Shown here in pieces: positions 24,855 to 36,475 of a stretch of DNA of 64,000 bases. This DNA is from Lophius americanus (Eukaryota > Chordata > Actinopteri > Lophiiformes > Lophiidae), in assembly GCA_037951165.1 (NCBI GenBank), contig JBBDHG010000015.1, forward strand, positions 4,874,501 to 4,938,500, given 5' to 3'. The position numbers and the translations under genes are program-made. Numbering within the stretch: the stretch's first letter is position 1; the number at the start of each line of letters is the position of its first letter. The notes below the pieces were generated by a model that worked only from the letters and a program-made list of their open reading frames with translations, was not told where the DNA came from and ran no database searches.

Positions 24855-25450
24855 AGATCAGAGCAGGCTGGTCCATAGAGACGGAGGAGGATTGGTACTC
24901 CTCTGTCTTAGAGAGGCAAGGATAAGTTCAAATATAAAAAAGAGTAATTGGTTGCAATAAACGATTATCAGACCTCAGTATCATTTATAAAATCATTTTC
25001 ATATCATCTTTAGAAAAAATACATTACTGGAATTCAGATTATGCTTCAACAGGGACACCTACAGGTCAGGCAAGGGGAAAGGCTGCCAGTGTGGAGTAGT
25101 GGTGGAGGGCAGAAGAGGACAGACTTTGCTATCCTCCTCTGGAGGCGAGATATAATAGATCAACTTAATGTATTTTAATGAACCTCTTCTTTTTTCATTC
25201 TGCTCTGCTATTGGCCATGCGCCAAGGGAAGATGTCCTCCGGAACCAACCAACGACCGGAATACAATGCTGACATTGACATTACATCCCTGAGATGAGAA
25301 TTTCCACATTTCATCTTTAAGTCTCAACCACTGTAAGGTGCTTGAGTGTGATAAATAAAACTATAACAAATGTTTTATTAAGGTCTTTACAAAATAAATT
25401 AATATTGTTCAGCTCCAGCAGTTAGATAGCAGCACTGAGACGTATACCAG
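24855..25450 (+). repeat. Dispersed repeat family C, copy 1
   Basis: Blocks gaggattggtactcctctgt, agagaggcaagg, cattactggaattcagatta, aaggggaaaggctgccagtg, gtggagggcagaagaggaca, gctctgctattggcca and gttcagctccagcag recur in the same order at 57.48-57.93 kb. No open frame or terminal repeat was recognised. It could be a non-autonomous transposon. Confidence 0.65.
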
Positions 25451-25575
25451 CAACGATGCATTCGGAGTCAGGTGAGACTGGTGGCGCTATTATTGCTTCT
25501 AATGTTTTTTGTTGTTTTTTGGGTTGTGTTTGTCCGGTTTGACGAGGATTTTAAGATTTATTGTAGAACGTGTAT

Positions 25576-25576
25576 T

Positions 25577-25660
<84 letters not shown>
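25576..25660. repeat. (AAT)n microsatellite, probable LINE tail
   Basis: About 28 AAT units abutting the LINE-like 3' end at 25661. Confidence 0.95.
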
Positions 25661-25661
<1 letters not shown>

Positions 25662-25790
25662 GTTTTTTACAGAGCGCTTTTCATAAATAGTTCATAAAAA
25701 GCAGGTCTGACCAAAGGGCTCTTCAGAAGTGATTTGAACATGGAGGGATCAGTGCAGTCTCTGATGTGTTTGGGTATTGATATTTATTTA
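25661..25790 (-). mobile_element. LINE 3'-end-like fragment with AAT tail
   Basis: tttttacagagcgcttttca, ataaaaagcaggtctgacca and gaacatggagggatcag resemble a LINE 3' end in antisense, and the position next to an (AAT)n tract fits. No protein remnant was recovered. The clade is uncertain. Confidence 0.4.
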
Positions 25791-26639
25791 TCATGAATAT
25801 CAATAATTGCCTCATGGAGTTGCTTTATTTTTTGACTTATCTGAAAAAAGCTCTCCCTCATTTTCAGACTCTCCAGCTTTCCCTGCTACAGATGCACAGA
25901 CGTCTAATTCTGCATCTCGCGCTGCTTCCGCTTCATTGCTCATCTTTTCTACGTTGACCTACTTTGGCAAAGAGCTTAGGTTCCTTTCTTTGTTTCTTTC
26001 ACTGTTGTGGGACGGCCAAAAAATCTTGCAAGCCATTCTACCATATTTCCCTCTATACACCCCCACCTCTCCCCCCCTCCCTCTTGATCCAGCAGAGTGA
26101 AATATGCCAGCTTCAACCTCACTGCCCCTGCAAAATTGCTCCCGCCGAGATTCACAGAACTGTATTCTGGGGTTAAGGAGCTTATGTATCGTATACGTCG
26201 CAGGAAGAAAGAGGCTGAGAAGTGATTCTTCTTGGGGGGGGGGGGGGCAACGACGGCAGCGAAGCCTCTCTGTATAGAGTTTGTCTCATTATGGCTGAAC
26301 TGTGTATTACCCTTGGTAAACAGTGGGCGACTCTCAGGCGAGCGCCGCTGTAAAAGCAGTGGGAGAGTAAATGACAGCGGCCCGACAGTGGCGCACAGCC
26401 ATTGCTCAAATCTACGGCCCCACAGGGATGTAGAAGTTTGGTCATGATTAGTCAGATAGAATAAATAATCTGCAGCCCCCTTCATTCCAGCCGGTGCACC
26501 AATCCACGCTTTTCTTGTGCTAGTAAATTCCCTCCAGTGATTTTTGCTGAATGACCTTCTCAATCATAAGAAAAGTCAAAAATTCAGTTTCTGAAACAGA
26601 CATTCATTATCACAGCCTCTGGTGCTTAGAGGTACACTG

Positions 26640-27090
26640 TAAAAAAAAAAAAAAATAAATAAATCCATACACTTTTCAGTAAATGCTGGCATCTGTGTTT
26701 GCCAGTACATCACCGTAAAAAAATATGTTGACCATGTGCCATGTAGTTAAAATTCCACAAAAAAAAAAATCCGATAAACTGTAAACCACTTTACAAGGAC
26801 ATTGAATAAAATGACATTTAATTATAAAAGAAAAAAACAACCTTTAAATCAATGTAAATATCAGCTGTAATTTAGACAGCATAATAATTTAACGGTAACT
26901 TCCTGATTGTGACATTCTGGTATTTTTTGTAACTTTTATTTTGCTTTATGAAAAGTTTTCAGCATATTCTGACAAAAAATATATAGCTAATTCATTTTCT
27001 GGAAATAGGTTCACTGTATCTACTATTTTTACAGTTTTGTATAATGTCATAGTTAACAGGTTCACAGTATTCTTTTTTTTCATGGTATTT
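26640..27090. repeat. Dispersed repeat family G, copy 3
   Basis: Poly-A with tttgccagtacatcaccgt, aactgtaaaccactttacaa, aataggttcactgta and catggtattttaccgtaaca, matching 6.8 and 47.1 kb. Confidence 0.5.
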
Positions 27091-27359
27091 TACCGTAACA
27101 TGTTCTACAATGGTCAGAAGGACATATTTCGTTAAAGACGTCATGGACAGAACCAGTGACCAAAAGAGGCAGTACGTCCTGTCAAACAGTCCAACAGGTA
27201 GGACTACTTGTCAAAAGGATTGACTTCCGGTGAATAAAGGGGCAATATTTGTTGTCCAATAGGGGGAGGGACAACTGTCGACTGAACTGCTTATGATTGG
27301 TCGAGAAGCAGGGTTTGTCAGGTTTGACGAAATACGTCCTGCTATTCTTTAATGTTGAA

Positions 27360-27560
27360 AGGAGCCAGTTGAGGTTGTTCAGCCATCAGATGCCTCCTGG
27401 ACACCATCCTTTTGAGGTCTTCCTGGCACATCCAACTGGTTGGAGACCCCGTGGTTGACCCAGAACTATCTGGAGGAATTACATTCCTCATCTCACTTCG
27501 GAACACCGATATGGAGCATTGCTAGGGAGAGGGACATCTGACAGTTGCACCTATTTCCGG
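27360..27560 (+). mobile_element. LINE (RTE-like) ORF2 C-terminal fragment, broken
   Basis: One plus frame reads QLRLFSHQMPPGHHPFEVF, then LAHPTGWRPRG, a stop, and PRTIWRNYIPHLTSEHRYG. I recognise the proline/arginine-rich RPRGRPR...W.DY segment that closes many fish non-LTR polyproteins. There is an in-frame stop and no active-site region. Assignment to the RTE clade is from memory. Confidence 0.6.
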
Positions 27561-28252
27561 TTCAGTCATCCACCAGCTCCGGGTACGGTGGAGTGAAAGA
27601 ATAAGACACCGCTGATGACTCTATTTGTGGTGTTTCCATGGTAAGAATGTCAGCCACAGTCTGGCGGCTTGATTTCAACATTTCTGACTGCGTCTCTGAA
27701 CTGTTGTGATGTTCTGTTGCTCTGACTTGTGTACTCCGAGTCTCTCAGGTGTGAAAATCAAAACAAGAGTAATTAAATATTCATTCTTTCACCACTTCAA
27801 CCACTCAACTCAACCCAACCAGATCCACTTAAGATGATACCCTGGTGACTTTTGTTGTATTGCCAGAAAGCTTTCGTGGGCCTTTCCGCTAACGGGATAA
27901 TGCCTCCTTGTTTTCATGTTATATGACCCTCTGTGGATTCTGTCCGCAAATCAAACACTAATTAGAGCTTGCAATGACCTGACAGCTGAAACGCTAACTC
28001 TGGATAATGTCCTCCACGGGCTGATAGACAGCCTGAGTGAATTCTTCGTCCGCAACACTTTGGCAAGCTCTAAGCAGCTTGGTTAATTAAGACATGCTGA
28101 CAACAGGTGAACTCTTCACACCATTATGGATCTGCTGCCTAATTGGAAAGAATTGTGACAATAAACAGTTTTTTTCTTCCCTTTTAGATATCTGTACTGT
28201 CACTGTAGCCATCATTAGTTTAGAGTAAGAAAGACAGCTGTTGCTCCTGATG

Positions 28253-28345
28253 CAGAGCGGTTGTCGACCAATCATGAGGTTGACGGTTTGATCACCGAAC
28301 TGATCCCAGCCTGAAGTCAACATGTTGTAGGGTCCTTGAGCCTTC
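28253..28345 (+). mobile_element. tRNA-derived SINE fragment
   Basis: agagcggttgtcgaccaatc, atgaggttgacggtttgatcac (B-box-like GGTTTGATCAC at 28285-28295) and gtagggtccttgagcc match the 3' half of a SINE tRNA head plus the conserved region behind it. It lies about 550 bases from the laminin N exon. Confidence 0.6.
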
Positions 28346-28458
28346 AGGGGGCGGCTGCTCTACATCCTTAGCCGCAAATATATGTAGATAAAGAAGTGCA
28401 TTCTTTTTCATTTTTGGATCCCAAGACGATCCTTGCCTGTGTTTTTTTTCCTTTCATA

Positions 28459-28740
28459 TACCTTTCAACTACCTTTGAAAGGTAGTTGAAAGTACCGGAG
28501 TACCTTTCAACTACCTTTTACACTTTCTTTTATTCACTTGTATACATTTTTACATTCACACAACTACCTTTTACTTTAATACTTTTTTCCTTTCACATTG
28601 CTAGTTCTACTTTGAAACTTTTTCTTCATATTTTGACTTCTTTCATAATTTTTTAGTTTTATAATGCTGATTTTTACTTTTATAGCTAGAGTACCTTTCA
28701 GAGTCTGTACTTTTTCACTTGTACTTGAGTAAAGAAGTTG
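28459..28740. repeat. Palindrome and T-rich TTTTACTTT repeat
   Basis: tacctttcaactaccttt occurs at 28459-28476 and 28501-28518, with an inverted copy between them at 28478-28492. A degenerate ttttacttttata block follows and ends cttgtacttgagtaaag. It is similar to 10205-10510. Confidence 0.6.
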
Positions 28741-28890
28741 AATGAATAATTCACCTGGAGTATTTTTTATATAGAAAGGCCTTTTCTTTTAGTTGAGTAA
28801 AGAAAGTCCCTGCTTTTGAGACCCCTGTTGGATGACAATCTGGCCTTCAGTCCACCATATGAAATGTGTAAAAAGTAACTGAGGTCTTAC

Positions 28891-29534
28891 CTGCCCTGGA
28901 CTTTGATATCAGAGATCGCGTAGAAGTATCTGGAAAGGTTATTTTCGTCCACCATTGTAGCTCCAGTTGCGGGCCGGAGGAGGCGGATCCTCAGGTCAGT
29001 GATGGTAAAGAAGTCCCTCAGGTTCTTTGTAGTGTCCAGTTGGCCATAAAGCGAAGCCATGTTGTGGAGCCGGGGTCCGGCAAACAGTGCGAAGCGGTCC
29101 TTGATTTCAAAGCGCACCGTTTTATCATACTTCCACACATAGCCTCGTGAGTAGTCCTCGGTGCAGATGATGTCCAGCAGAGTGTGCTGAGTCAGGTCCT
29201 GGACCGTCTTGGGCTCCATGGTGAAGGCATCCAGACAGTCAGTGGCATAGAACTGATAGGGCTGCCAGGTTCTGCCATAATCCAGTGACTTCTCTAGGAC
29301 CATCTGTTCGGGCCGCCCTGACTCGAAGGTGAGGACGATGTCATCAGTCAGCTCAATGGTCTTGTTCCAAGATAGCGTAATGTTGACCAGGAGTGCCTTT
29401 GGGTACTTCTTCCAGGATGTGGATTGCCAGAAGGTTGTGGGATTACGGCCCTCGATGTCAAACATGAGCGCCGGAGGGTGGGCGAGTTCATCTGTGGTGG
29501 CGTCACATTCATTATTACACATGTATGGATTCTC
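28891..29534 (-). CDS. ntng1: Netrin-G1 internal coding exon: laminin N-terminal (domain VI) region
   Basis: Internal exon of 644 nt: 214 full codons plus two bases of a split Arg codon. It encodes most of the laminin N-terminal domain of a netrin-G protein, a GPI-anchored neuronal cell-surface ligand that binds the postsynaptic adhesion protein NGL-1 (LRRC4C) rather than the classical netrin receptor DCC. Seen: it opens with [10 protein letters not shown] and contains [21 protein letters not shown] (residues 80-100), a strongly conserved netrin/laminin N signature, then [31 protein letters not shown] and [14 protein letters not shown]-glycosylation sequons are at residues 51 (NIT), 57 (NKT) and 199 (NLS). 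The acceptor is a long pyrimidine tract ending tgtag before position 29534. The donor is GCAG|GTAAG after 28891. The phase-2 end joins correctly to the exon at 6503-6331. From memory of the family, the wording is closer to NTNG1 than NTNG2. The fish a/b paralogue cannot be decided. The domain start is encoded upstream, outside the window. Confidence 0.95.
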
Positions 29535-29734
29535 CTACACAGAGAGACAGAACACAACAGAGAGAAAAGAAAACATTTGTTAATCTGTTTGAAACATTCA
29601 AATATGTTCAGATACAGGGTTGAACACATTCACAGAAGTACACAGAACCAGCAAATCCATTTTCTCTGCAAAAATAATTCACAGAAATTAGAAACAAATG
29701 TCTCATAACAATCTGAAGAAATGTGCTCCTACAG

Positions 29735-30150
29735 GGAATCTGTCCAGGTTCATACAGTGAATTTGTCCAAGTTCATACAGGGAATTGGTCAAGGTTCATA
29801 CAGTTGAAGAGTCCAGGTTCATGCAGTCGAAGAGTCCATGTTCATACAGTGAATTGGTCCCTGTTCATACAATGGAAGAATCCAAGTTCATACAGGGAAT
29901 TGGTCAAGGTTCATACAGTTGAAGAGTCCAGGTTCATACAGTGGAAGAGTCCAGGTTCATACAGTGGAAGAGTCTAGGATCATACAGTGGAAGAGTCCAG
30001 GATCATACAGTGGAAGAGTCCAGGTTCATACAGTGGAAGAGTCTAGGATCATACAGTGGAAGAGTCCAGGATCATACAGTGAATTGGTCCAGGTTAATAC
30101 AGTAAATCTTTCCAGGAACATTCATCGAATTTGTCCAAGTTCATACAGTG
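29735..30150 (+). repeat. 23-bp minisatellite (TCCAGGTTCATACAGTGGAAGAG), about 18 units
   Basis: Spacing of gtggaag from 29941 is exactly 23 bases. Units vary between gtgaattggtcc and gtggaagagtcc. From 29952 to 30089 three unit variants (aggttc, aggatc after ct, aggatc after cc) repeat as a 69-bp higher-order block twice. The same unit forms an array at 53.93-54.17 kb. Confidence 0.95.
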
Positions 30151-30169
30151 AACAATTCTAGGAATATGA

Positions 30170-30251
30170 ATAACATATAGTAGGTGTGAATATTTGACGC
30201 CTACTATATGTTATACCTGTATGTGCTACACATACAGGTATATGTAGCACA
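30170..30251. repeat. Cluster of three overlapping inverted repeats
   Basis: Arms 30170-30184 / 30200-30214 (15 bp), 30213-30225 / 30229-30241 (13 bp, 3-base loop) and 30222-30230 / 30243-30251 (9 bp), all perfect. It follows directly on the minisatellite. Confidence 0.85.
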
Positions 30252-33249
30252 TTTAGTTACTGAAGAGACTTTTGACACAAGGCTGCAAAGCTGAGGCCCA
30301 AATACGACAATGACATTCCAAATGGAATGGAGTATATCTCTATGTCATTCAAGGTCGATATGAATAATCTCGGTCTCATATTAAAGGTAAGACCTGTTAG
30401 ATGTAGAGGTGAAGGCATCCTGGATGTTACTGTCGATGAAGACGGAGCGTAATCTCAATTATAAGATTTCATTCAATTTTAAGAGTGAATATCTCTGAAA
30501 AAAAACATTACACCCATCATGTTTGATGATAACAAAATCAAGCAGAAGTTACAGAGAGTTTGATAGAGATATGTTCATACGGAACCTGAACCGGAATTTT
30601 CGCTCCATATTCACACTTTAGGTCTCAAAGTGCAAAAAAAAGTGAACAAATTCCATTTTCAAGCCATAGCAATTCATTCCTTTTAAATTAAAACTGTTTC
30701 TTTTATTTTCTTTATTTTGAAAAAAAGACAATCATTTATTTTTATTTCAAAATAAAAGCATTAATAAAATAAATTTTGATTCTAACTGAACTATATTTAT
30801 TAGAAATGCCAATAAACACATAATAATGGATTATTAAACATTTGTAATAACTTTACAATTGTGTTAGATCTAATTTAATAACGTTATTAGATAGAAAATA
30901 ACGGACCTATGGGCTATCCCACAATTTGGGATACCTTTTTAAATACCTTAAGACATTCCCAAAATGGCCAAATTTGAGTCCTAAAAGGGATGTATTCCGT
31001 CCGAGAAATTTATTCATATAATTCTTTGTCACCCGCTTAAAATTTTTAAATTGTAAATTTTTTATTCTTAATTACAATCTTCTTTCCTAATTGTATTAAT
31101 TCTTTATCCCCTCATTTATTTAATCAAATTTTTTGTCATGTATTCACATTTTTCTAGATGTATTTTCCTTTTTTGTTATATTCAACTTACTAAACCCTTT
31201 TTGATAATTTATCCATGTACTGAACTGTTTATTCAGAACAAATCTAGAATAATCATCAGTCACTCAAGATCAGGTGCAGATCCCACGTCCTATCACATAT
31301 TGATCCCATAGTATTTTGCAGAGCCTTATGTCCGAATGGCATTGGTCAATCTACATGACTGACACCTCAATGGACCCATCAGAGCCAATAAACAGCTTGA
31401 ATATTTACATCCTTCATAAAGAGGTAATATATATGTTTTCTTTTAAATCCTCATTCAGGGAGGTGACTGGTGGTTTTCTGCAGCCTTTAAATTCATCACA
31501 GCCCCTTTACTTGGAAAAGAGCTTTCCCGAAACATTTGTCCGATTTACCACAAATCATTACTGGGCGATGTCGCCTTGTTCCCTAGGGGTTTCATCTAGC
31601 TGTCAGGGGGGGAAGAGGAGGAGGAGGCAATCCTTCTCCTCCTGGAGGACCTTTCAAGTGCTACAAGCTCCAATTTATCAGAACAAGATAATCCACTACT
31701 TGATTAGGTGGGAGATGTCACCCTGTGCGTGCACCCATGTGTGCATGTGTGGTGATGTCACTAGGAGACACGGCGAGGGGCAGTGTTACGATTTAAGACT
31801 CTCTAATGAAGCACTGAGGCCGAGACGGAGTAAGTTAGAGGGAGAAATTGCCCCATTCGGCTAATAAGTTTGGCGAGGTTTCTCTCGTCCTCCAAGGCAA
31901 GGTGGCAATTAAACGGGCTCTTTCAGGCCTTCTGACTGCTGGACCATCCCATTAATATCCTGTCTGGACGATCCCCTACAGGCTACTCCCAGCGCTGGAC
32001 AGGAAGAAGGAGACTGAGGAGCACGAGGACAGCCCGGCAGTGGAAAATTCCAATTGGGGTTTGGTGTAACATTTCATGATGGGAGGTTAGGTGTGCCATT
32101 AACGCAGCATCTGTTGCAGCTTGAATCTGCAGAGAGGTGCGTTATAACTCCGATGAGACATTAATTCCTGCTTAGGGAGGCGGACAGCCTAAAAACACAC
32201 CAGTCTTGTTGCCGCCTTAGTTAGAATACATCGAGGGAGAGCTCAAACTGTTATTCAGTGGATTTGGAGAATTGAACACTCTATTAATAATTTGCATTAT
32301 TTATTCTACTGTAGAGGAGTAATATACTTTACACATAATACATTTATCATCCTCTAATGGGAGCGCACACTGTCGCATACATAAACCTCTGTAGTAGCCT
32401 CTACCTTCAGCTCCTGGGTGTTGATTCCGTTAGCTAAAGCTAAAATTAACTCCAAAGCACTCAGAGAGCTCTAGGCTCCGCCAAGCCACAACAGTATCCG
32501 ACGTAGACGTTATTGTCATCAGAACCAATCAGATTGCTGCTTTATTTAGGATACTTTCTAATTACTGAAACCAACTATATCATTAAGTTCTCTATGGATT
32601 TAAATGTATATCCCCATGTATAGTGTTGTTCCAGATGCAGTCTTTGATTATGTGATACATCTTAGGAACTTGACTGAAAATTACCACAGGGGTCCATATT
32701 TCCATTGTTGTTCATTTTTGGTGGGTCCCACACTAGATTCAACCATAGCAATGTGGATGCTTCCAATATACAGTTCTTTTTTGTTGCTATACAAGATCAT
32801 CAATATCAGGTAATGATGCCAGACAACTAAAATAAACCAATCTAATCTAAAGCGGTATTCCACCAAAGTGTAAAATGGAATACCAATGTTAAATTACATA
32901 AAATGAAGTAAGAGAAAATAAGCAAATATAAGTAAAGATAATATAAGTAAAGCCTATCCTCATCCTCTTGCTCACTCTGGCCAAAGTCAAACCTGAAACC
33001 ACTTTGAGCGTACACGAAAAGGTGCACGCTCAACCTAAATGACCGGATTCACAGTCTGAGGCGTCTCTTGATATCAGCCGACAACATCAACTCAATATCA
33101 CTGAGATAGACCTTCATCATTAGCCTTCATTTTGCTGCTGTCTTTTAAAAACCCGATTCTCCCCATGCATCGGGTGAGCACCACCTCCCCATCTCCACCC
33201 AGTCCTCAAAGACCTCATCATCATCCTAATCATTGATTAGTCTCAGCAG

Positions 33250-33370
33250 ATTCATCAGCCACCACCACCAGTATCCAGACGGGGGATGTACCTGCTGCCG
33301 CCCAGCGCAGACACCCTTCAATCTCCCAAAGAGTCTGAATGACCAAGATTTTCTGATGGACCAATCCTGA
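33250..33370 (+). repeat. Dispersed repeat family D, copy 2
   Basis: cagccaccaccaccagtatc, ctgctgccgcccagcgcaga and cacccttcaatctccc align with 5770-5880. Confidence 0.6.
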
Positions 33371-33974
33371 CATATAATCTGATGTCGTAAAAATACTCTA
33401 ATGTATTAAAATTATTAAAATAACAACACTTTTCAAAGACTAAAACAAGACAACAAAAATAATCTTTTAGTCAACTAACTCAGAAGAATATGACAAAATA
33501 TGATAAAAACTGATAAAATAATGTACATATTATTTAAATAAAACGATGTGAAAGCCCAACAAATGAAATTAGCGCAAAAGTGCGCTTCAAATTCTTTGCG
33601 TTATTACAACTTCTATTGAAAGCCACATTGAGTTGGGAGGATTAAATGTGTCTCTATAATCAACAGAATGTTTATTTACTGTTTAGTAATTAGTTGGCAT
33701 TATTACATATTTTCTCACTAATTTAATTCCCCTCATTTGAATTTAATTTACCTAATTAACATAATTATGTACAAGAATTTAAGCTGACATGCAGTGGAAA
33801 ACTGATACAGTCTCCTTGATTTTCTTCTTTTGTGTTTCGTCTTCTTTCTTGTCTAGTTTCAATTAGATTTATGTGATTATCATGTTTGAGGTCAAGCTTT
33901 ATGCTCCTACATCTTTCATCGGGTAGTTCGAGTGGTCAGCACTCCCAAGCACACAATCTCATGAATTACCCCAC

Positions 33975-34305
33975 CCCCAATGCAAACACTCTCATGCACT
34001 CACATGCATACACTCTCATGTACACACTCAAACACTCAATCTCATGCACTACCCTCATGCACACACTCTCATACAAACACTCTCTTGTACACACCCTATT
34101 GCACAAATGACCATGCCCACACTCACTTGCTCACACTCACATGCACACACTCCATGCAAACAATCACGTGCAAACACTCACGTGCACACACTCACATGCA
34201 CACACTCATGCACACCATCGCATGCAAATGCCCTCATGCACACAACCCCATGCACACACTCACGTGCACACACTCATGCACACACTCACATGCACACTCT
34301 GCCAC
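33975..34305 (+). repeat. Degenerate CACTCATGCACA minisatellite
   Basis: About 30 imperfect 10- to 12-base units (acactcatgcac, acactcacatgcac). It produces Thr/His-rich open frames in all three plus frames, which shows that they are not genes. Confidence 0.95.
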
Positions 34306-34878
34306 CCAGGCCACAACATCTCTGTTATCAGACAGAGATGGTTCCGTATCGATCCGTGTGGCTGAGCAGCAGAAAATCTGCTGTGTTTAGTACCTGGAAG
34401 CCTCGGACAGCGGTCCGTTGGTCCCCTAAACACACGGGTTAAACCTTTCATTACTGTCGTCTTCGCTTCTGCCTTTATGAGGATCAATAACCTCACCGGT
34501 CATCTCAGAGAGGAGGGAGCAGATAAAATAGTGAGTGTATGGCCTCAGAAAAATCAATGGCAGATTTCTGTGTTTTACTCCAGGCTGCCATTGAGCGCTC
34601 TGTTGGCGGTTTAATCGTATGGCACGCATTTAAATAATTGACAGTGCCCCGAGCGATAACATTTCTGTAATTACATAAGATGTTTCTATTAATCTCGGAG
34701 AGAGGATAAGTGGCCAAGATTTGGGGGGACAGCGGCCGCAGATTTGAAAACCAGCACTCAAGGTTGCTGGAGTGGATAAGTCACGCTAATAGAGATGCTG
34801 TTGACCCACCCCAAAACACAGTGGCTTAATCCTATTATTAGCGCTATGATTCGGTGAGATAGGGAGAGAGCGAGCTTG

Positions 34879-34911
34879 AGTGTGTGTGTGTGTGTGTGTG
34901 TCTGTGTGTGT
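34879..34911. repeat. (GT)n microsatellite
   Basis: GT run with one TC interruption. Confidence 0.95.
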
Positions 34912-35224
34912 ATAAGTCCGTGTTGATATGTGGCAACATGTAGGCAGACTTCACAAATCATCAGGAAGCTGCTCTAAATTCATTCCCCATTATTGTCAGA
35001 ATGTTGCAGTTAATTTTACCAAACGATGAAAGGAGGAAAAATCAACGAAGCGACAAGAAAATAATAAATTAGACTGAATCAGTTGTACTCCATGGCACGG
35101 CATTATTTATAGTGTTGGGTTCAATGCTATCTAAAGCTGTTTTAGATGATTTAGATCACATTAATGAAGCAGCTTGAGTCCCAAACATTTGGAATGCAAA
35201 GCAGTGGTTTGTCTGCATACAGTA

Positions 35225-35460
35225 GTAAAAATGAATAATAAAAACTTGTTATTATAGAGCACAACATTATGAAACTAGGTCTGTACTTCTGACCTGTCAC
35301 TGAGGAGCAGTGGTCACATTCTGCATTAAAGGGGCAATTTGAGGTTCAGGGACCCTACGACATGTGGACTACAGGGGCAGTCCAGGGGGTCAAACTCCTG
35401 AACTTCCGTTTGGGGATTGACCATTCCAGATCCTGAGCTACAACCGCCCGAACCTTAACC
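35225..35460 (-). mobile_element. tRNA-derived SINE, antisense, near full length
   Basis: Read on the plus strand: ctgtcactgaggagcagtgg, ctgcattaaaggggcaattt, gaggttcagggaccctacga and catgtggactac, ending gatcctgagctacaaccgcc, an inverted A box. It corresponds to the complement of the SINE type at 10557-10790. Confidence 0.7.
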
Positions 35461-36304
35461 AAGGGATGGCTGATATGCACCAGGAACTAGAGATTACGCA
35501 ACGGTTGCACGTATTCGCCGTACGCACACCTATCATGCGCTACCACAGCTCCAAACATTTCAAAAGTAAACCAGAAAAACACAAAGTTCGCCATTTTCAA
35601 CACCAATAAGGAAAAAACTAGCTGTTGAGGAACCACCCCGAAAATCTTCGGCACAACAAATTTAATCACGTATTTCTCATTTAATCACCCCGAGGAACAC
35701 GGTAAGATATAAACTCGCATCAGCAGAGCAGCTAAAGCTAAAGGGAACTCAGAGCCAGCCACAAGCCAAATAAATGTATGTATCAATACGGTATGGTTTT
35801 AAAACTTAAAGACAAAAGGTGCCCCGGCAGAACAACCCGAAAGAGTTCGGCACAATGAACAAGCCCTGAAGTCCCTGAACAAAGCCAACATATAACATAT
35901 AAAGGACTGAACGATGCTTACAAAGTTTTGTTTTCACTTCAATATGCCATACAATTGGTTTAAGAAACACAAGGCGGGGAACTTGGAGAGTACTTTAATT
36001 TCAACAGGTCAGAATACATACACATAACAAAATTCCAACCACCCTTGTTACATCCACTCCAATCCTTCAAAGTAAGAGCATTTATAAAACATTACTCATT
36101 AAGATTTTTGAACTACAAAGATAAAAAATCGGAATCAGCCAAGATCGGTATCAGACGGTCAGACTTTACAAAAACCATCAATCGGTGATCTGCCAAGAAA
36201 TCTGCAATCGATGCATCTTTATTTGACTATGCAAAGAATTTTTGCTCCATTCAAGTTGCAGTTGTCGGCAGGTTTTGATAGAACATAAATGATCGGTTCA
36301 ATAT

Positions 36305-36475
36305 TTATTTTTATCTCTGCCAAGGAGGTTATCTTTTCACCCTAGTCCTGTCTGTTTGTTTGTAGGTTTGTATGTTTGTTTAACCATTTGTTTGTGAGCA
36401 AGATTATGGAAAAACTACAGGAGGGATTTGCATGAAAGTTTACCCAGGGGTAGGTTTTGACATATCATAGAAGTG
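36305..36475 (+). repeat. Dispersed repeat family F (GCCAAGGAGGTTAT type), copy 1
   Basis: ctgccaaggaggttatcttt, ctgtctgtttgtttgtaggt, gcaagattatggaaaaact, gagggatttgcatgaaagtt and tacccaggggtaggtttt. This conserved block is familiar from many fish genomes, but I do not assign a class. An inverted copy is at 43.94 kb. Confidence 0.7.

Larger units (their letters stand above)
6504..28890 (-). other. ntng1: Netrin-G1 intron between the laminin N exon and the first EGF exon
   Basis: Intron of 22,387 bases, phase 2, with donor GTAAG at 28890 and acceptor catag at 6504. It holds the repeats listed separately. No exon-like or RNA-gene-like signal was recognised in 6970-8090, 9030-10200, 10800-14690, 15560-16160, 16240-17640, 17745-18350, 18440-19140, 19830-20745, 21155-22440, 23320-24850, 25790-26640 or 27560-28250. 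Open frames there match no family I know. Confidence 0.85.

Noticed and set aside
25472..25697. Poly-Asn and poly-Ile frames
   Set aside because: Translation of the (AAT)n microsatellite.
25976..26563. 195-codon open frame on the minus strand
   Set aside because: The longest of the unassigned frames, but it has no recognisable domain, crosses a poly-G tract that forces a proline run, and has no splice or conservation support.
29723..30161. Frames with 23-residue repeats (SPGSYSGRV...)
   Set aside because: They are produced by the 23-bp minisatellite: the 69-bp higher-order block equals 23 codons. Not a protein.
31316..31864. 182-codon open frame on the plus strand
   Set aside because: No family resemblance and low-complexity stretches. 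It is antisense to the netrin-G1 intron without promoter or polyadenylation context, so it is best explained as chance.
33975..34305. CRISPR-like array of short direct repeats
   Set aside because: Units are contiguous and degenerate without unique spacers, and the genome is vertebrate.
33886..34442. Several His/Thr-rich frames of up to 136 codons
   Set aside because: All three plus frames are open because the CACTCATGCA minisatellite lacks stops.
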